Source: Ruminococcus flavefaciens (GTDB lineage Bacteria; Bacillota; Clostridia; Oscillospirales; Ruminococcaceae). Taken from it: 64,000 bases of DNA. Within the stretch, counting starts at the first letter, position 1, and every line of letters starts with the position of its first letter. The notes beneath the pieces are model-generated. The model worked only from the letters and a program-made list of their open reading frames with translations. It made no database searches and was not told the origin of the DNA. The stretch is taken from the NCBI GenBank assembly GCA_023667045.1, contig JAMPAU010000003.1:1-64000 (forward strand), in the 5' to 3' direction. Shown in pieces: positions 51,996 through 61,596 of this stretch. A program made the translations under genes and the position numbers.

Positions 51996-53366
51996 ATGAA
52001 CTCATTTGAGGAAGTTTTTGAAAATGTAAAAAAATACTGCCTTGAAAACAACAAAATCCCTTCAATAGGTCTGAAAACATGGATTGAACCACTAAAGCCA
52101 ATAAGCTTTAATGGCTCTGACGCTGTTTTTAAAATCCAGACAGACTTTCAGAAAGGCATTGTAATGTCTACTTACAGTTCAATACTCAAAGATGCGTTTA
52201 TGTCACTTCTTGGTCTTGACGTAAATATTATCATAAATGTTGAATCAGAGCGGACTATTAAAACAGGCGTTATCAGCACTGAAGACATCGACCAGAAACA
52301 CGCTGAACTTGAACAGTCATACAAGTTTGCCAATTATGACTATACATTTGACACTTTCATACAAGGACGTTCAAATGAATTTGCACTGGCGTGCTGTAAA
52401 TCGGTTGCAAAAAACTGCGGTGAAAGAAAAATCCCCGACTACAACCCCTTGTTTATATACGGACCTTCGGGAATGGGAAAGACTCACCTTATCACTGCAA
52501 TCGCCAATGAAGTACGCCGTAAACACCCAGAGCTGAACATAGTATACGTAACAAGCGAAACTTTCGGAAACGACCTTGTAAGTTCTCTCACTGACAAGCT
52601 TATTTCTGACTTCCACGACAAATACCGCACTGCCGATTTACTGCTTATCGACGATATACAGTTCTTTGTCGGAAAAGAACGTATGCAGGAGGAATTTTTT
52701 CATACATTCTACCAGCTTCATCAAGAGGGCAGACAGATAGTAATAACTTCGGACAAAGCACCGAAAGAACTCCAGACACTCGAAAAACGTCTTATCACTC
52801 GCTTTGAGGGCGGACTTATCGCCGATATTTCAACTCCGGACTATGAAACACGTCTTGCAATCATAAACAGAAAATCTGAACTCCTTGAACTAAAAATGCC
52901 CGGAGAAGTGGCTGAATTTATGGCAAACCGCCTTAAATCAAACATACGTCAGCTTGAAGGTGCTGTGATGAGACTTAAAGCACTCAATCACTATGCCGGA
53001 AGTCCTATAACAATTTCAATGGCACAGAGCGTTATAAGAGACGTTCTCACCAACGAACAGCCAATACCAATAACAGTAGAGAAGATAATTTCAGAAGTTT
53101 CTTCGGTTTATGGCGTATTACCGGAAGATTTACGCTCGAATAAACGTTCCGCGCAGATTTCAATAGCCCGAAAAGTAGCCATTTACGTTGTTAGAGAGAT
53201 AACACAGATGCCTCTTGCTACAATAGGCACTGAATTTGGCGGTAGAGACCACTCAACCATTGTTTACTCGGTCACAAGCGTTACTGAGGCTATGAAAAAA
53301 GACACAAATCTCAAAAATCTTGTAAATGATATTATTAAAAATATTAAAGATAAGGGTAAGCAATAA
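51996..53366 (+). CDS. dnaA: Chromosomal replication initiator DnaA
   Basis: DnaA binds and opens oriC. At 456 residues it has an N-terminal DnaB/partner domain (1-80), a linker, an AAA+ domain with Walker A G-P-S-G-M-G-K-T-H near 162 and L-L-I-D-D-I-Q-F near 226, and the C-terminal DNA-binding domain with signature G-G-R-D-H-S-T-I-V-Y. The Arg equal to E. coli R399 is kept (N-K-R-S). At the positions of E. coli T435 and H439 there are Ser and Tyr. GGAGG precedes the ATG. The box array it presumably binds lies directly downstream. Confidence 0.98.
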   Translation: MNSFEEVFENVKKYCLENNKIPSIGLKTWIEPLKPISFNGSDAVFKIQTDFQKGIVMSTYSSILKDAFMSLLGLDVNIIINVESERTIKTGVISTEDIDQKHAELEQSYKFANYDYTFDTFIQGRSNEFALACCKSVAKNCGERKIPDYNPLFIYGPSGMGKTHLITAIANEVRRKHPELNIVYVTSETFGNDLVSSLTDKLISDFHDKYRTADLLLIDDIQFFVGKERMQEEFFHTFYQLHQEGRQIVITSDKAPKELQTLEKRLITRFEGGLIADISTPDYETRLAIINRKSELLELKMPGEVAEFMANRLKSNIRQLEGAVMRLKALNHYAGSPITISMAQSVIRDVLTNEQPIPITVEKIISEVSSVYGVLPEDLRSNKRSAQISIARKVAIYVVREITQMPLATIGTEFGGRDHSTIVYSVTSVTEAMKKDTNLKNLVNDIIKNIKDKGKQ

Positions 53367-53402
53367 ATTTAACTGTTTCCGTTAACTATTTTTACGGAAA
53401 AG

Positions 53403-54714
53403 TTTTCCACAGACTTTCAACACTAAACTAACAGGTTTTCAACAGTTGTTATATATTTTTACATTTTAGGCTTATGGCTGTGTTATGCGAAAAATAAGCT
53501 GTCATCTCGGAAAAATCCAAAGTTTTCAACAATTTAACAAATTATGAACAGAAACTTTGTTCTTTTGAAAAAACTACATGATTTTATGAACACGCCAAAA
53601 ATGCCAAATTAAAAGAATTTATTAACATAGGTTTTCAACAGTTTTCAACACACTTTCAACAGGTTTTCAACAGTCAATTTAAAAAAATTAACATCAAACT
53701 TTAGGCTTATTTTTGGGGAAAATTAATTTAATTTTTGATTTAATCAAAAGTTTTCAACACAGCGTTAGCCTTGGTTAACTTTTATTTCTAATTTATGAAC
53801 GAGTTCAAGTGAACCGATTCGAGTTGATTTATATTTTTTACCAACAACTTTCAACAGTTTTCCACAGACTTTCAACACTAAACTAACAGGTTTTCCACAA
53901 AAGTTGCACTTTTTAATTTGGTTGATTTTTGAAATGTGAAAATGCCATATATAATTGCAAAGTGCTATTTTAGGGCTATATAATTAAAATATTTATCCAC
54001 AATTTCAACACTTTCAACAGTCCATTTTTCCCATTTTTGAAAAATCCCATTTATGAATAAAGTGAAACTTTTCTGTGAACGTGTTTTTTGCCCCAAAAAG
54101 CATAGTTTTCAACACTAAACTAACACACTTTCAACAGTAAACTAACAGGTTTTCAACAATGGCAAAAAGTTTTCAACAATGGATTTAAAGGCTTAAAATA
54201 GCGTTAAATTAGGTGTAATATTTTTTAATTATATAGTTTTCAACAAAAAATAGTAAAAAAATGACATTCTCTTTTGATTTTTGGAAAATTGTAAACTGTT
54301 TTAATTTGCATAAAAATGGTCGTTCATAATTTATTCATGGCGAGTTTTTAGGGTGTTGAAATGTTGAAAACTCGTGTTTTCCACAGCTTTCAACACTAAA
54401 CTAACAATTGTGATAGTTTTGTGAATGCCTGTTTTAATGCTTAATATAGCCTTAAATTAAGGGTGTCAAAAAGGTTTTCAACAGTTTCAACAATTTGACT
54501 TTCAACAGTTTCAACATAGTGTTGAAATCTTTTTAGAACATATATTCGAAAATGTCGAGTTTTCAACAAGTTTTCAACATTTTTTCCACAATCTTTCAAC
54601 AGTTTCCACAGAGTAAAAGATTTTACTTAAGTTTTCAACATTTTTCAACAATCTTTCAACATACCAATGTTGAAAACTTTCAATCATATATCGCTGAAAA
54701 AGGCACTTTTCAAC

Positions 54715-54723
<9 letters not shown>
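53403..54723. promoter_or_regulatory. oriC: array of about 40 DnaA-box-like 9-mers
   Basis: Between dnaA and dnaN the 9-mer TTTTCAACA and its close forms (CTTTCAACA, TTTTCCACA, one TTATCCACA at 53993) occur about 40 times, all but four in the same orientation. Typical start positions are 53632, 53642, 53653, 53664; 53848, 53858, 53869; 54560, 54571, 54582, 54593, 54602; 54632, 54642, 54653. Spacing is mostly 9-11 bp, near one helical turn. In four places AAACTAACA fills an 11-bp step between good boxes, so a degenerate box may sit there. TTATCCACA is the classical DnaA box. Confidence 0.85.
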
Positions 54724-54790
<67 letters not shown>

Positions 54791-54883
54791 CAACCAGCAA
54801 GTCTGCTGACCAAAAATTTCATTTTCAGCAGATTTCATCAAAAATCAATTATGAACGAAATATTAACAGGAGGAACTATAAAA

Positions 54884-55987
54884 ATGAAATTCATTTGTAA
54901 CAAAACAGAACTCAGTGAGGCTATCAGCAATGTCTCAAAAGCTGTATCTTCAAAATCAACTATTCCTGCCCTTGAAGGAATCAAGGTAAAGGTTATGCCG
55001 GGTGAGATTGAACTTACTGGTTACAATCTCGAAATGGGCATACGCACTTCTATCAAATCCGTAACGGAAGACTCCGGAGAGTTTGTAGTCAGCTCCAGAC
55101 TTTTCAGTGAGTTCACAAAACGTATGTCGGGAGACGAGGTAAACTTTGAAGTAAGCGACAGCCTTGTTATAAACATCTCATGCAGTTCAACGGAATGCAG
55201 TTTCTCTGCAATGTCGGCAGAAGAATATCCGGACTTACCGGTAGTCGATTCTGCTAAAGGCTTCAAAGTAAAAAATTCAGTTCTGAAATCCATGATAAAC
55301 CAGACAAGCTATGCTGCCTCTCTTAACGAAAGCAAACCAATCCTTACAGGTGAACTTTTTGACATAAACGACGAGAGCTTCAACATGGTGGCAATAGACG
55401 GATTCCGTCTTGCAATAAGATGCGAAAACATAACCAATCAGGGAAGCTATCAGTTTGTAGTACCGAAAAAGGCACTGCTTGAAGTTTCGTCTCTCATCAA
55501 GGACGACAACGAAAACGAGTGCATAGTATACACTAACGACCGTCACATAATTTTTGAGACAGGCAATGTATTTGTAATTTCACGTCTGCTTGAAGGTGCT
55601 TTCCACAAGTACAAACTCAGCATACCGTCTGAACACAAAACAGAAGTTATTATCAGCAAGAGAGAATTTCTCACCTGTCTTGAACGCTGTTCACTGCTTA
55701 TCGACGAAAAAAATAAAACTCCCATACGCTGTGAGGTCGGAAACGGCACTGTCAAACTCAACTGCAAAACAGGAATAGGCAAAATAAACGATTCACTTTC
55801 AGCAGACGTTACAGGCGAAAATATAACAATCGGTTTTAATAACAGGCTCATGGCTGACGCTATACGTGTAGCAGAGGGCGACAAAATACGCATACGTTTC
55901 AACGGTGCAATGAAAGTTATTGAAATTCTTCCGCTTGAAGGCGAGAGTTTTATATTCCTTGTAATGCCGGTTCAGATTAAGAACTGA
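54884..55987 (+). CDS. dnaN: DNA polymerase III beta subunit (sliding clamp)
   Basis: The 367-residue clamp has three repeated domains, ending in the usual P-V-Q-I-K-N. The frame opens at 54851, but AGGAGG 10 bases before the ATG at 54884 and the family start M-K-F-I-C fix this start. It lies directly to the right of oriC, and yaaA follows. Its promoter must lie in or near the array or it depends on dnaA read-through; none is obvious. Confidence 0.97.
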   Translation: MKFICNKTELSEAISNVSKAVSSKSTIPALEGIKVKVMPGEIELTGYNLEMGIRTSIKSVTEDSGEFVVSSRLFSEFTKRMSGDEVNFEVSDSLVINISCSSTECSFSAMSAEEYPDLPVVDSAKGFKVKNSVLKSMINQTSYAASLNESKPILTGELFDINDESFNMVAIDGFRLAIRCENITNQGSYQFVVPKKALLEVSSLIKDDNENECIVYTNDRHIIFETGNVFVISRLLEGAFHKYKLSIPSEHKTEVIISKREFLTCLERCSLLIDEKNKTPIRCEVGNGTVKLNCKTGIGKINDSLSADVTGENITIGFNNRLMADAIRVAEGDKIRIRFNGAMKVIEILPLEGESFIFLVMPVQIKN

Positions 55988-56017
55988 TAACATTTTTCCA
56001 TGAATGAGGGTGAACAT

Positions 56018-56227
56018 ATGACTAAATCTATAAAAATAACAACGGAATTTATAAAGCTCGACGCACTTCTGAAATTTGCCTCAATGGTAGGCTCTGGCGG
56101 AGAAGCAAAAATGCTTATTCAAGACGGACAGATTCTTGTAAACGGTGAAGTATGCACAATGCGTGGAAAAAAAATACGTTCTGGTGACAGAGTATCTTTC
56201 GGTGACGAGGAAGTAGTTATAGAATAA
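56018..56227 (+). CDS. yaaA: S4-domain RNA-binding protein YaaA/RlbA
   Basis: This 69-residue S4-like protein has [19 protein letters not shown] and V-N-G-E, the standard S4 motif. In Bacillus, YaaA acts in 50S ribosome assembly. The ATG at 56018 with GAGGGTG is preferred; a second ATG at 56000 is possible. It stands in its usual place between dnaN and recF, but 670 bp of tandem repeats now separate it from recF. Confidence 0.92.
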   Translation: MTKSIKITTEFIKLDALLKFASMVGSGGEAKMLIQDGQILVNGEVCTMRGKKIRSGDRVSFGDEEVVIE

Positions 56228-56900
56228 TTTTCACTGGAGAAATGAAAAATTTACAGCAGACACCCTCTCAGAGCGTTCAGAATGCGTTTTAAGGCGGTTG
56301 TGAACGTTGGGTAGTGTAGTTTATGCCTTGAAACACAGAACGGCTTACAGAGACTGTGAGAGGGCTGTACACACAATGTGTGAAAAAAGCAGTTGCAGAA
56401 TAATTTTCACTGAGGAAATGAAAAGTTTTAAGCGGACACCCTCTCAGAGCGTTCAGAATGCGTTTTAAGGCGGTTGTGAACGTTGGGTAGTGTAGTTTAT
56501 GCCTTGAAACACAGAACGGCTTACAGAGACTGTGAGAGGGCTGTACACACAATGTGTGAAAAAAGCAGTTGCAGAATAATTTTCACTGAGGAAATGAAAA
56601 GTTTTAAGCGGACACCCTCTCAGAGCGTTCAGAATGCGTTTTAAGGCGGTTGTGAACGTTGGGTAGTGTAGTTTATGCCTTGAAACACAGAACGGCTTAC
56701 AGAGACTGTGAGAGGGCTGTACACACAATGTGTGAAAAAAGCAGTTGCAGAATAATTTTCACTGAGGAAATGAAAAGTTTTAAGCGGACACCCTCTCAGA
56801 GCGTTCAGAATGCGTTTTAAGGCGGTTGTGAACGTTGGGTAGTGTAAGTTTATGCCTTGAAACACAGAACGTCTTACAGAGGTTGTGAGGAGGTTGTACG
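56225..56900. repeat. Four tandem copies of a 176-bp unit in the yaaA-recF gap
   Basis: Copies begin at 56225, 56401, 56577 and 56753. Copies 2 and 3 appear identical, copy 1 differs at a few bases near its start, and copy 4 diverges in its last 40 bases. Each can fold: CCCTCTCA pairs with TGAGAGGG 86 bases later (56439-56446 with 56533-56540 in copy 2), GCGTTCA pairs with TGAACGT inside, and CACAC-AAT-GTGTG follows. In copy 4 the closing arm is TGAGGAGG (56886-56893), the recF ribosome-binding site. The length is not a multiple of three, which argues against coding. Confidence 0.95.
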
Positions 56901-58022
56901 GTGATTGTCACTTATGCAGGAATTGACGGTTTCAGAAATCTTTCTGGAATATCATTTGAACCCGACCGGAAGTATAACATAATATCCGGTCAGAATGCAC
57001 AGGGGAAAACAAATATCCTTGAAGCGATATGGATAATGTCAGGCTGTAAGAGTTTCCGGTCGTCAAAGGAAAAGGACTATATATGCATTGACGGCAACAA
57101 AATGACAGTTGAAATAAAAGTCCTCGACAGCGTAAGGGAGCATAAAATAAAAATCGAAATGTCAAAGGGTACTAACAGCATAAAAAATATCTTTCTGAAC
57201 GGCGTAAAGCTGAAAGGCACAAAACCGCTTTTTGATATTTTCAAGTGCATAGTTTTCATACCCGACGACGTTGATATAATAAAAGGCTCTCCGGAAAAAC
57301 GCCGTAATTTCATAGATATGGCTTATTCACAGCTTAACCCTGTTTCAGTGATTCATCTGAACAAACACAACACAATCATGAATCACAGAAACGCTCTCCT
57401 CAAGGAAATTATGAACGGTCATGCAAAAGAAGATTCCCTTGAAATATGGGACAGACAGGCTTCACAAGAGGGTGCATTTATTTCTTATATGCGTAACGAT
57501 TACGTCAGAAAAATAAACGAAATCTGCGGAAGACTTTACCGTACTCTTTCCGGCGGTACTGAAACCCTTGAACTTGAATACAAGTCAAATGTCTATAAAC
57601 CGGAAGATTTTGAAAAGCCCCTTGACGAAAAAGCCATTGATATATATTTCAGAAAACTCCGTGAGACTTCTGGCTATGATATACGGACAGGCTCAACGCA
57701 TTCCGGAGTAAACAGAGACGAAATTTTAATAAAAATAAACGGTCTGAGTGCTAAGGAATACGGCTCACAGGGACAGATAAAAAGCTCGGCACTCGTCATG
57801 AAACTTGCACAGGCGGAAATCTTCATGCAGAAATCAGAAGACGCTCCTGTTGTGTTTCTTGACGATGTAATGGGCGAACTTGACGAAAAACGCCAGAAAT
57901 TTATATTTGACATAATCAAGGATATGCAGGTTTTTATAACAACGTGCAACGAAAGTGCATTGCTTCCGGAAATAAAGGGAAAAATAATTCACATAGACGG
58001 CGGAAAAATCAAGGAGGACTGA
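56901..58022 (+). CDS. recF: DNA replication and repair protein RecF
   Basis: RecF is an SMC-like ATPase that loads RecA at gaps. At 373 residues it has Walker A G-Q-N-A-Q-G-K-T-N at 30-38, signature S-x-G-Q-x-K near 295 (S-Q-G-Q-I-K) and Walker B V-F-L-D-D-V-M-G-E-L-D near 315. The start is GTG with GAGGAGG 7 bases upstream, a site that comes from the last 176-bp repeat. remB follows 2 bp downstream with its ribosome-binding site inside recF. Confidence 0.95.
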   Translation: MIVTYAGIDGFRNLSGISFEPDRKYNIISGQNAQGKTNILEAIWIMSGCKSFRSSKEKDYICIDGNKMTVEIKVLDSVREHKIKIEMSKGTNSIKNIFLNGVKLKGTKPLFDIFKCIVFIPDDVDIIKGSPEKRRNFIDMAYSQLNPVSVIHLNKHNTIMNHRNALLKEIMNGHAKEDSLEIWDRQASQEGAFISYMRNDYVRKINEICGRLYRTLSGGTETLELEYKSNVYKPEDFEKPLDEKAIDIYFRKLRETSGYDIRTGSTHSGVNRDEILIKINGLSAKEYGSQGQIKSSALVMKLAQAEIFMQKSEDAPVVFLDDVMGELDEKRQKFIFDIIKDMQVFITTCNESALLPEIKGKIIHIDGGKIKED

Positions 58023-58024
58023 AA

Positions 58025-58273
58025 ATGTATCTTCATATCGGGAATAATTTTTCTGTAAATATGCGTGATGTTGTCGGGATATTCGACATAGAAAATACCA
58101 CAGTCGGAAAATGCACAAAGAAACTTCTTGAACGTGCAGAAAAAAATCATTTTTGTGTGTATGCAACTTACGAAATGCCGAAAAGTTTTATCATCACCAT
58201 AAAAGACGGCGAGGAAAAATTATATATATCACAGCTTTCGGCATATACGCTCAGAAAACGTCTGAGGGGGTAA
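58025..58273 (+). CDS. remB: Extracellular matrix regulator RemB-like (YaaB)
   Basis: This 82-residue protein begins M-Y-L-H-I-G-N-N and continues D-V-V-G-I-F-D-I-E-N-T-T, the pattern of the RemB/DUF370-type family encoded between recF and gyrB in Firmicutes. RemA/RemB proteins are DNA-binding regulators of matrix genes in Bacillus. AGGAGG precedes the ATG. Upstream the frame is open inside recF, but that part is not family-like. Confidence 0.9.
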   Translation: MYLHIGNNFSVNMRDVVGIFDIENTTVGKCTKKLLERAEKNHFCVYATYEMPKSFIITIKDGEEKLYISQLSAYTLRKRLRG

Positions 58274-58278
58274 TATCA

Positions 58279-58710
58279 TTGGCTGAAAAAATCAGACCGC
58301 ACATGAAAGTTTTTCTGATAATGCTTGTGACAGTGATGACGGCGGTTATATGTTCTGCATTCAGTTCACAACCGCATTACACGTGGTTTACAGAAAAACG
58401 CACGGCAAAAATGGAAAACAGATTCAGCATTGAAGTTACAGACAATATTAAACTTTGCGAGTATAAAATGTCTGAATTTCCGGCTGTCAGAAATTCTGAA
58501 AAACGCTCGGAATATGAGTACAGACTTTGCCTTGAAACTGACAGCATTGAAAAATTCATGGCTGAAAATATCAACGGTATTATAACCGAAAAATACGACA
58601 ATATGAGTTTTTCGTACAGAAACAATGACAATCAGTCAGTATACGCCGAAATCTCCAAATCGGACGGCAAAGAAAATTACAGTGTAACTTTCGTAATAGT
58701 TGATATATAA
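58279..58710 (+). CDS. Membrane-anchored hypothetical protein
   Basis: This protein of about 143 residues reads from a TTG at 58279 (GGGGG upstream), or from an ATG at 58303. One N-terminal hydrophobic helix (K-V-F-L-I-M-L-V-T-V-M-T-A-V-I-C) anchors a domain of about 105 residues outside the membrane, with paired Tyr/Glu-rich strands and the motif I-E-K-F-M-A-E-N. The family is not recognised. A degraded copy of the same gene follows directly (58722-59006). It is inserted between remB and gyrB, where usually nothing lies. Confidence 0.65.
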   Translation: MAEKIRPHMKVFLIMLVTVMTAVICSAFSSQPHYTWFTEKRTAKMENRFSIEVTDNIKLCEYKMSEFPAVRNSEKRSEYEYRLCLETDSIEKFMAENINGIITEKYDNMSFSYRNNDNQSVYAEISKSDGKENYSVTFVIVDI

Positions 58711-58721
58711 AAAACGAGGTA

Positions 58722-59006
58722 TTGGAAGAAAAAAACAATAAGGTCTTTTTTTATTTCAAAAAAAGTGTTATAATATTACTGGTAGCTTTTGTAATGATTT
58801 TATGTGGTCTTGTTTTTATGATTAATTATCAACATAAAGCTACAGAATTATCGTGGAGCAGATTTTTTTGACAACGGTCAATATCTCTGGCTTTATGCAG
58901 ATGACATTGGAAAATTCATGACAGAAAAATATTATATTGGCGGTTTCAGATATTCAGATATGACAACAAAGATTATTACAGTATTTCTCTTGACACAATC
59001 GGTTAA
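58722..59006 (+). pseudogene. Decayed paralogue of the preceding membrane protein
   Basis: A TTG with ACGAGG upstream opens a frame with a Lys-rich start, a membrane helix (S-V-I-I-L-L-V-A-F-V-M-I-L-C-G-L-V-F-M-I) and then a stop after about 49 codons. A second frame gives D-D-I-G-K-F-M-T-E-K-Y and a third gives Y-D-N-K-D-Y-Y-S-I-S-L-D-T-I-G before a stop. Together these mirror I-E-K-F-M-A-E-N and the end of the neighbour at 58279-58710. At least two frameshifts and an internal deletion make it nonfunctional. Confidence 0.7.
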
Positions 59007-59030
59007 TTTTTGAAAATCGGAGGTAAATTC

Positions 59031-60956
59031 ATGAGTCAGCAGAATAACAATTATGACGAAAATGACATACAGGTACTTGAAGGACTTGAAGCAGTCCGGA
59101 AACGTCCCGGAATGTATATCGGTTCAACCGGAGAGGGCGGACTTCACCACCTTGTCTATGAAATTGTAGATAACTCAATTGACGAATCGCTCGCAGGTTA
59201 CTGTACAGAAATAAACGTTGAAATTTTAGAGGGCGATATTATCCGTGTGTCAGATAACGGACGTGGCATACCTACTGGCATACACCAGAAAGAAGGCATA
59301 TCGGCGGCTACAGTAGTATATACCGTTCTTCATGCCGGAGGTAAGTTTGGCGGTGGCGGTTACAAAGTATCGGGCGGTCTTCACGGCGTTGGAGCTTCAG
59401 CAGTAAACGCTCTGTCCGAATGGCTGGAGCTTACTGTATACGACGGCGAGAATGTATGGTTTCAGCGTTTTGAAAGGGGACACTATTCTGAACCTCTGAA
59501 AAAAATTGGCACAACCGATAAAACCGGCACAAGCGTAATGTTCAAGGCTGACGCTGAAATCTTTGAAACGACGGTTTACAGCTATGAAACTCTCTTGAAA
59601 AGACTGCGTGAACAGGCGTTTTTAAATGCAGGTCTGAGGATAGTTTTCACTGACAGCCGAGACCCCGAAGACGTTAAAAGCGAGGTTCTTTATTACGAGG
59701 GCGGTATAAGGCAGTTTGTGGAGCATATTCACACTGTAAGAGGTCTTGAAAGTCTCAGCGGAGACGTTATTTATTTTTCCGGCAGACAGGGCGATTCTTT
59801 CGCTGAAATAGCCCTACAGTACAATGACAGCTACAATGAAGTCATTCTTTCCTTTGCAAATAATATCCATACCAAAGACGGCGGTTCACATGAGACTGGA
59901 TTCAAGAATGCGATAACAAAAGTCGTCAATGAATACGGCAGGAAAATGGGTCTTCTCAAAGACAAGGAAAAACTCGGCGGTGATGATATTCGTGAGGGTC
60001 TTACTGCTATTATCTCTGTAAAACTCACAGACTGTGAATTTGAATCACAGACAAAAGTGCGTTTAGGAAATCCGGAAGTAAAGCCTTTTATTGAAAAACT
60101 CGTGCAGGAAAAATTAATGAATTTCCTTGAAGAAAATCCAGATATAGCAAAGATGATTTTTGAAAAGAGCCTTTCGGCATTAAAAGCACGTGAGGCGGCA
60201 AGGCGTGCAAGGGAAGCCGAAAGAAACAAAAATGCATTTGGTAAGTCTGCTATGCCAGAAAAACTCGCCGACTGTTCGGAGCGTGACAACAGATACACTG
60301 AAATTTACATCGTTGAGGGAGATTCCGCTGGCGGTTCTGCAAAACAGGGTCGTGACAGACGTTATCAGGCTATACTCTCACTATGGGGAAAAATGCTCAA
60401 CGTCGAAAAGGCACGTATAGACCGAATTTACGGCAACGATAAATTAGAGCCTGTTGTTTCTGCACTCGGCACTGGTATAGGCGAGGACTTTGACATAGAA
60501 AAATTACGTTACGGAAAAGTAATTATCATGGCGGACGCTGACGTTGACGGTATGCATATAAGAGCTTTGCTGTTGACATTCTTTTTCCGCTATATGAGAC
60601 CTCTGATTACCAACGGCAATGTATACATCGCACAGCCTCCGCTTTTCCGTGTGGAAAGAAACAAGAAAATACATTATGCTTTTTCCGATGAAGAACGTGA
60701 CCGCTATATTGAAGAACTTTCGGACGGCGGAAAGTACAAGGTTGAAGTACAGCGTTACAAAGGTCTCGGCGAAATGGACCCTGAACAGCTATGGGAAACT
60801 ACCATGAATCCCGAAACCCGTACAATCGTTAAAATCTCAATGGAAGACGCACTCAGAGCGGACGAGGTATTTACTGTACTCATGGGCGACAAGGTAGAGC
60901 CACGCCGTAATTTCATAGAGGCTAATGCAAAATTTGCACAGGATTTGGATATATGA
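59031..60956 (+). CDS. gyrB: DNA gyrase subunit B
   Basis: This 641-residue ATPase subunit of gyrase has the GHKL fold with Y-E-I-V-D-N-S-I-D-E and D-N-G-R-G-I-P, G-G-L-H-G-V-G-A-S and the Toprim E-G-D-S-A-G-G-S-A-K-Q-G. The ATG at 59031 is preceded by GGAGG; an upstream TTG in frame is unlikely. The sequence A-I-L-S-L-W-G-K-M-L-N-V-E-K has Ser and Trp where many species have Pro and Arg. It overlaps the next gene by 4 bases. Confidence 0.97.
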   Translation: MSQQNNNYDENDIQVLEGLEAVRKRPGMYIGSTGEGGLHHLVYEIVDNSIDESLAGYCTEINVEILEGDIIRVSDNGRGIPTGIHQKEGISAATVVYTVLHAGGKFGGGGYKVSGGLHGVGASAVNALSEWLELTVYDGENVWFQRFERGHYSEPLKKIGTTDKTGTSVMFKADAEIFETTVYSYETLLKRLREQAFLNAGLRIVFTDSRDPEDVKSEVLYYEGGIRQFVEHIHTVRGLESLSGDVIYFSGRQGDSFAEIALQYNDSYNEVILSFANNIHTKDGGSHETGFKNAITKVVNEYGRKMGLLKDKEKLGGDDIREGLTAIISVKLTDCEFESQTKVRLGNPEVKPFIEKLVQEKLMNFLEENPDIAKMIFEKSLSALKAREAARRAREAERNKNAFGKSAMPEKLADCSERDNRYTEIYIVEGDSAGGSAKQGRDRRYQAILSLWGKMLNVEKARIDRIYGNDKLEPVVSALGTGIGEDFDIEKLRYGKVIIMADADVDGMHIRALLLTFFFRYMRPLITNGNVYIAQPPLFRVERNKKIHYAFSDEERDRYIEELSDGGKYKVEVQRYKGLGEMDPEQLWETTMNPETRTIVKISMEDALRADEVFTVLMGDKVEPRRNFIEANAKFAQDLDI

Positions 60957-61534
60957 CAGAAAATAATTACAGACTCGAAAAAGAATATACTATCCCTTTT
61001 GAAATATTCAGAGAGGGCTATACGGCGTTTCAGAAGAAATTCGTATTTCCTCAGGCAAACGTCACGGCACTGGCTTTTATAATACTCGCCGGAGTTTTTG
61101 TATTTGCAGTAATTGACGATAATTCACAGTATTTTTCATATCTGTTGATAATGGTATGTCTTGCAATGGCTGTACGGCAGTGGTATAATCCACGCAAAAT
61201 GAGGGCGAATTTATTTGAAAGTTTTCGGTCTATGGGCGAAACGGTCTATAAAATTTCAGTCGGCGACAGCTATGCTGACATTTCAACGGTTTCAACAGTG
61301 GAAAATGTTGAAACGGTTGAAAACTCTGCCGGAGATTCAGAAGATGATGACGACGATTACAGCGAAGAACCTCTGCCAGAAAAAAGCCGTATACCTTTTG
61401 ACGAAAACTTTTCAATGCTGGAATATGAAAGATTTTTCTTGATGTTTTCCGGAAAAAGTATATTCTATATTATTCCCAAAGAAAATTTTTCTGGTGAAGA
61501 AATTCAGATTTTAAGAAATCTGAAAAGTGCATAA
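60953..61534 (+). CDS. YcxB-like membrane protein between gyrB and gyrA
   Basis: This is a 193-residue protein with two membrane helices (about 38-60 and 64-80), then an acidic Asp/Glu stretch (about 128-145) and a C-terminal domain ending in F-L-M-F-S-G-K-S-I-F-Y-I-I-P-K, the arrangement of YcxB-like proteins. It starts inside gyrB (ATGA), so it is made together with gyrase. Its function is unknown. A membrane gene between gyrB and gyrA is uncommon. Confidence 0.75.
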   Translation: MTENNYRLEKEYTIPFEIFREGYTAFQKKFVFPQANVTALAFIILAGVFVFAVIDDNSQYFSYLLIMVCLAMAVRQWYNPRKMRANLFESFRSMGETVYKISVGDSYADISTVSTVENVETVENSAGDSEDDDDDYSEEPLPEKSRIPFDENFSMLEYERFFLMFSGKSIFYIIPKENFSGEEIQILRNLKSA

Positions 61535-61596
61535 TTATAAACCGTGAATTAAAGATTATGCATTTCCATAAATTTATCTTACAGGAGGTAAAAATT

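Noticed and set aside
51853..52101. Minus-strand ORF overlapping the dnaA leader and start
   Set aside because: Covers the dnaA promoter and 5' end, has no ribosome-binding site and no recognisable product.
56289..56865. Minus-strand ORFs of 74-87 codons within the 176-bp repeats
   Set aside because: They arise from the repeat, change frame because 176 is not a multiple of three, lack ribosome-binding sites and resemble no protein.
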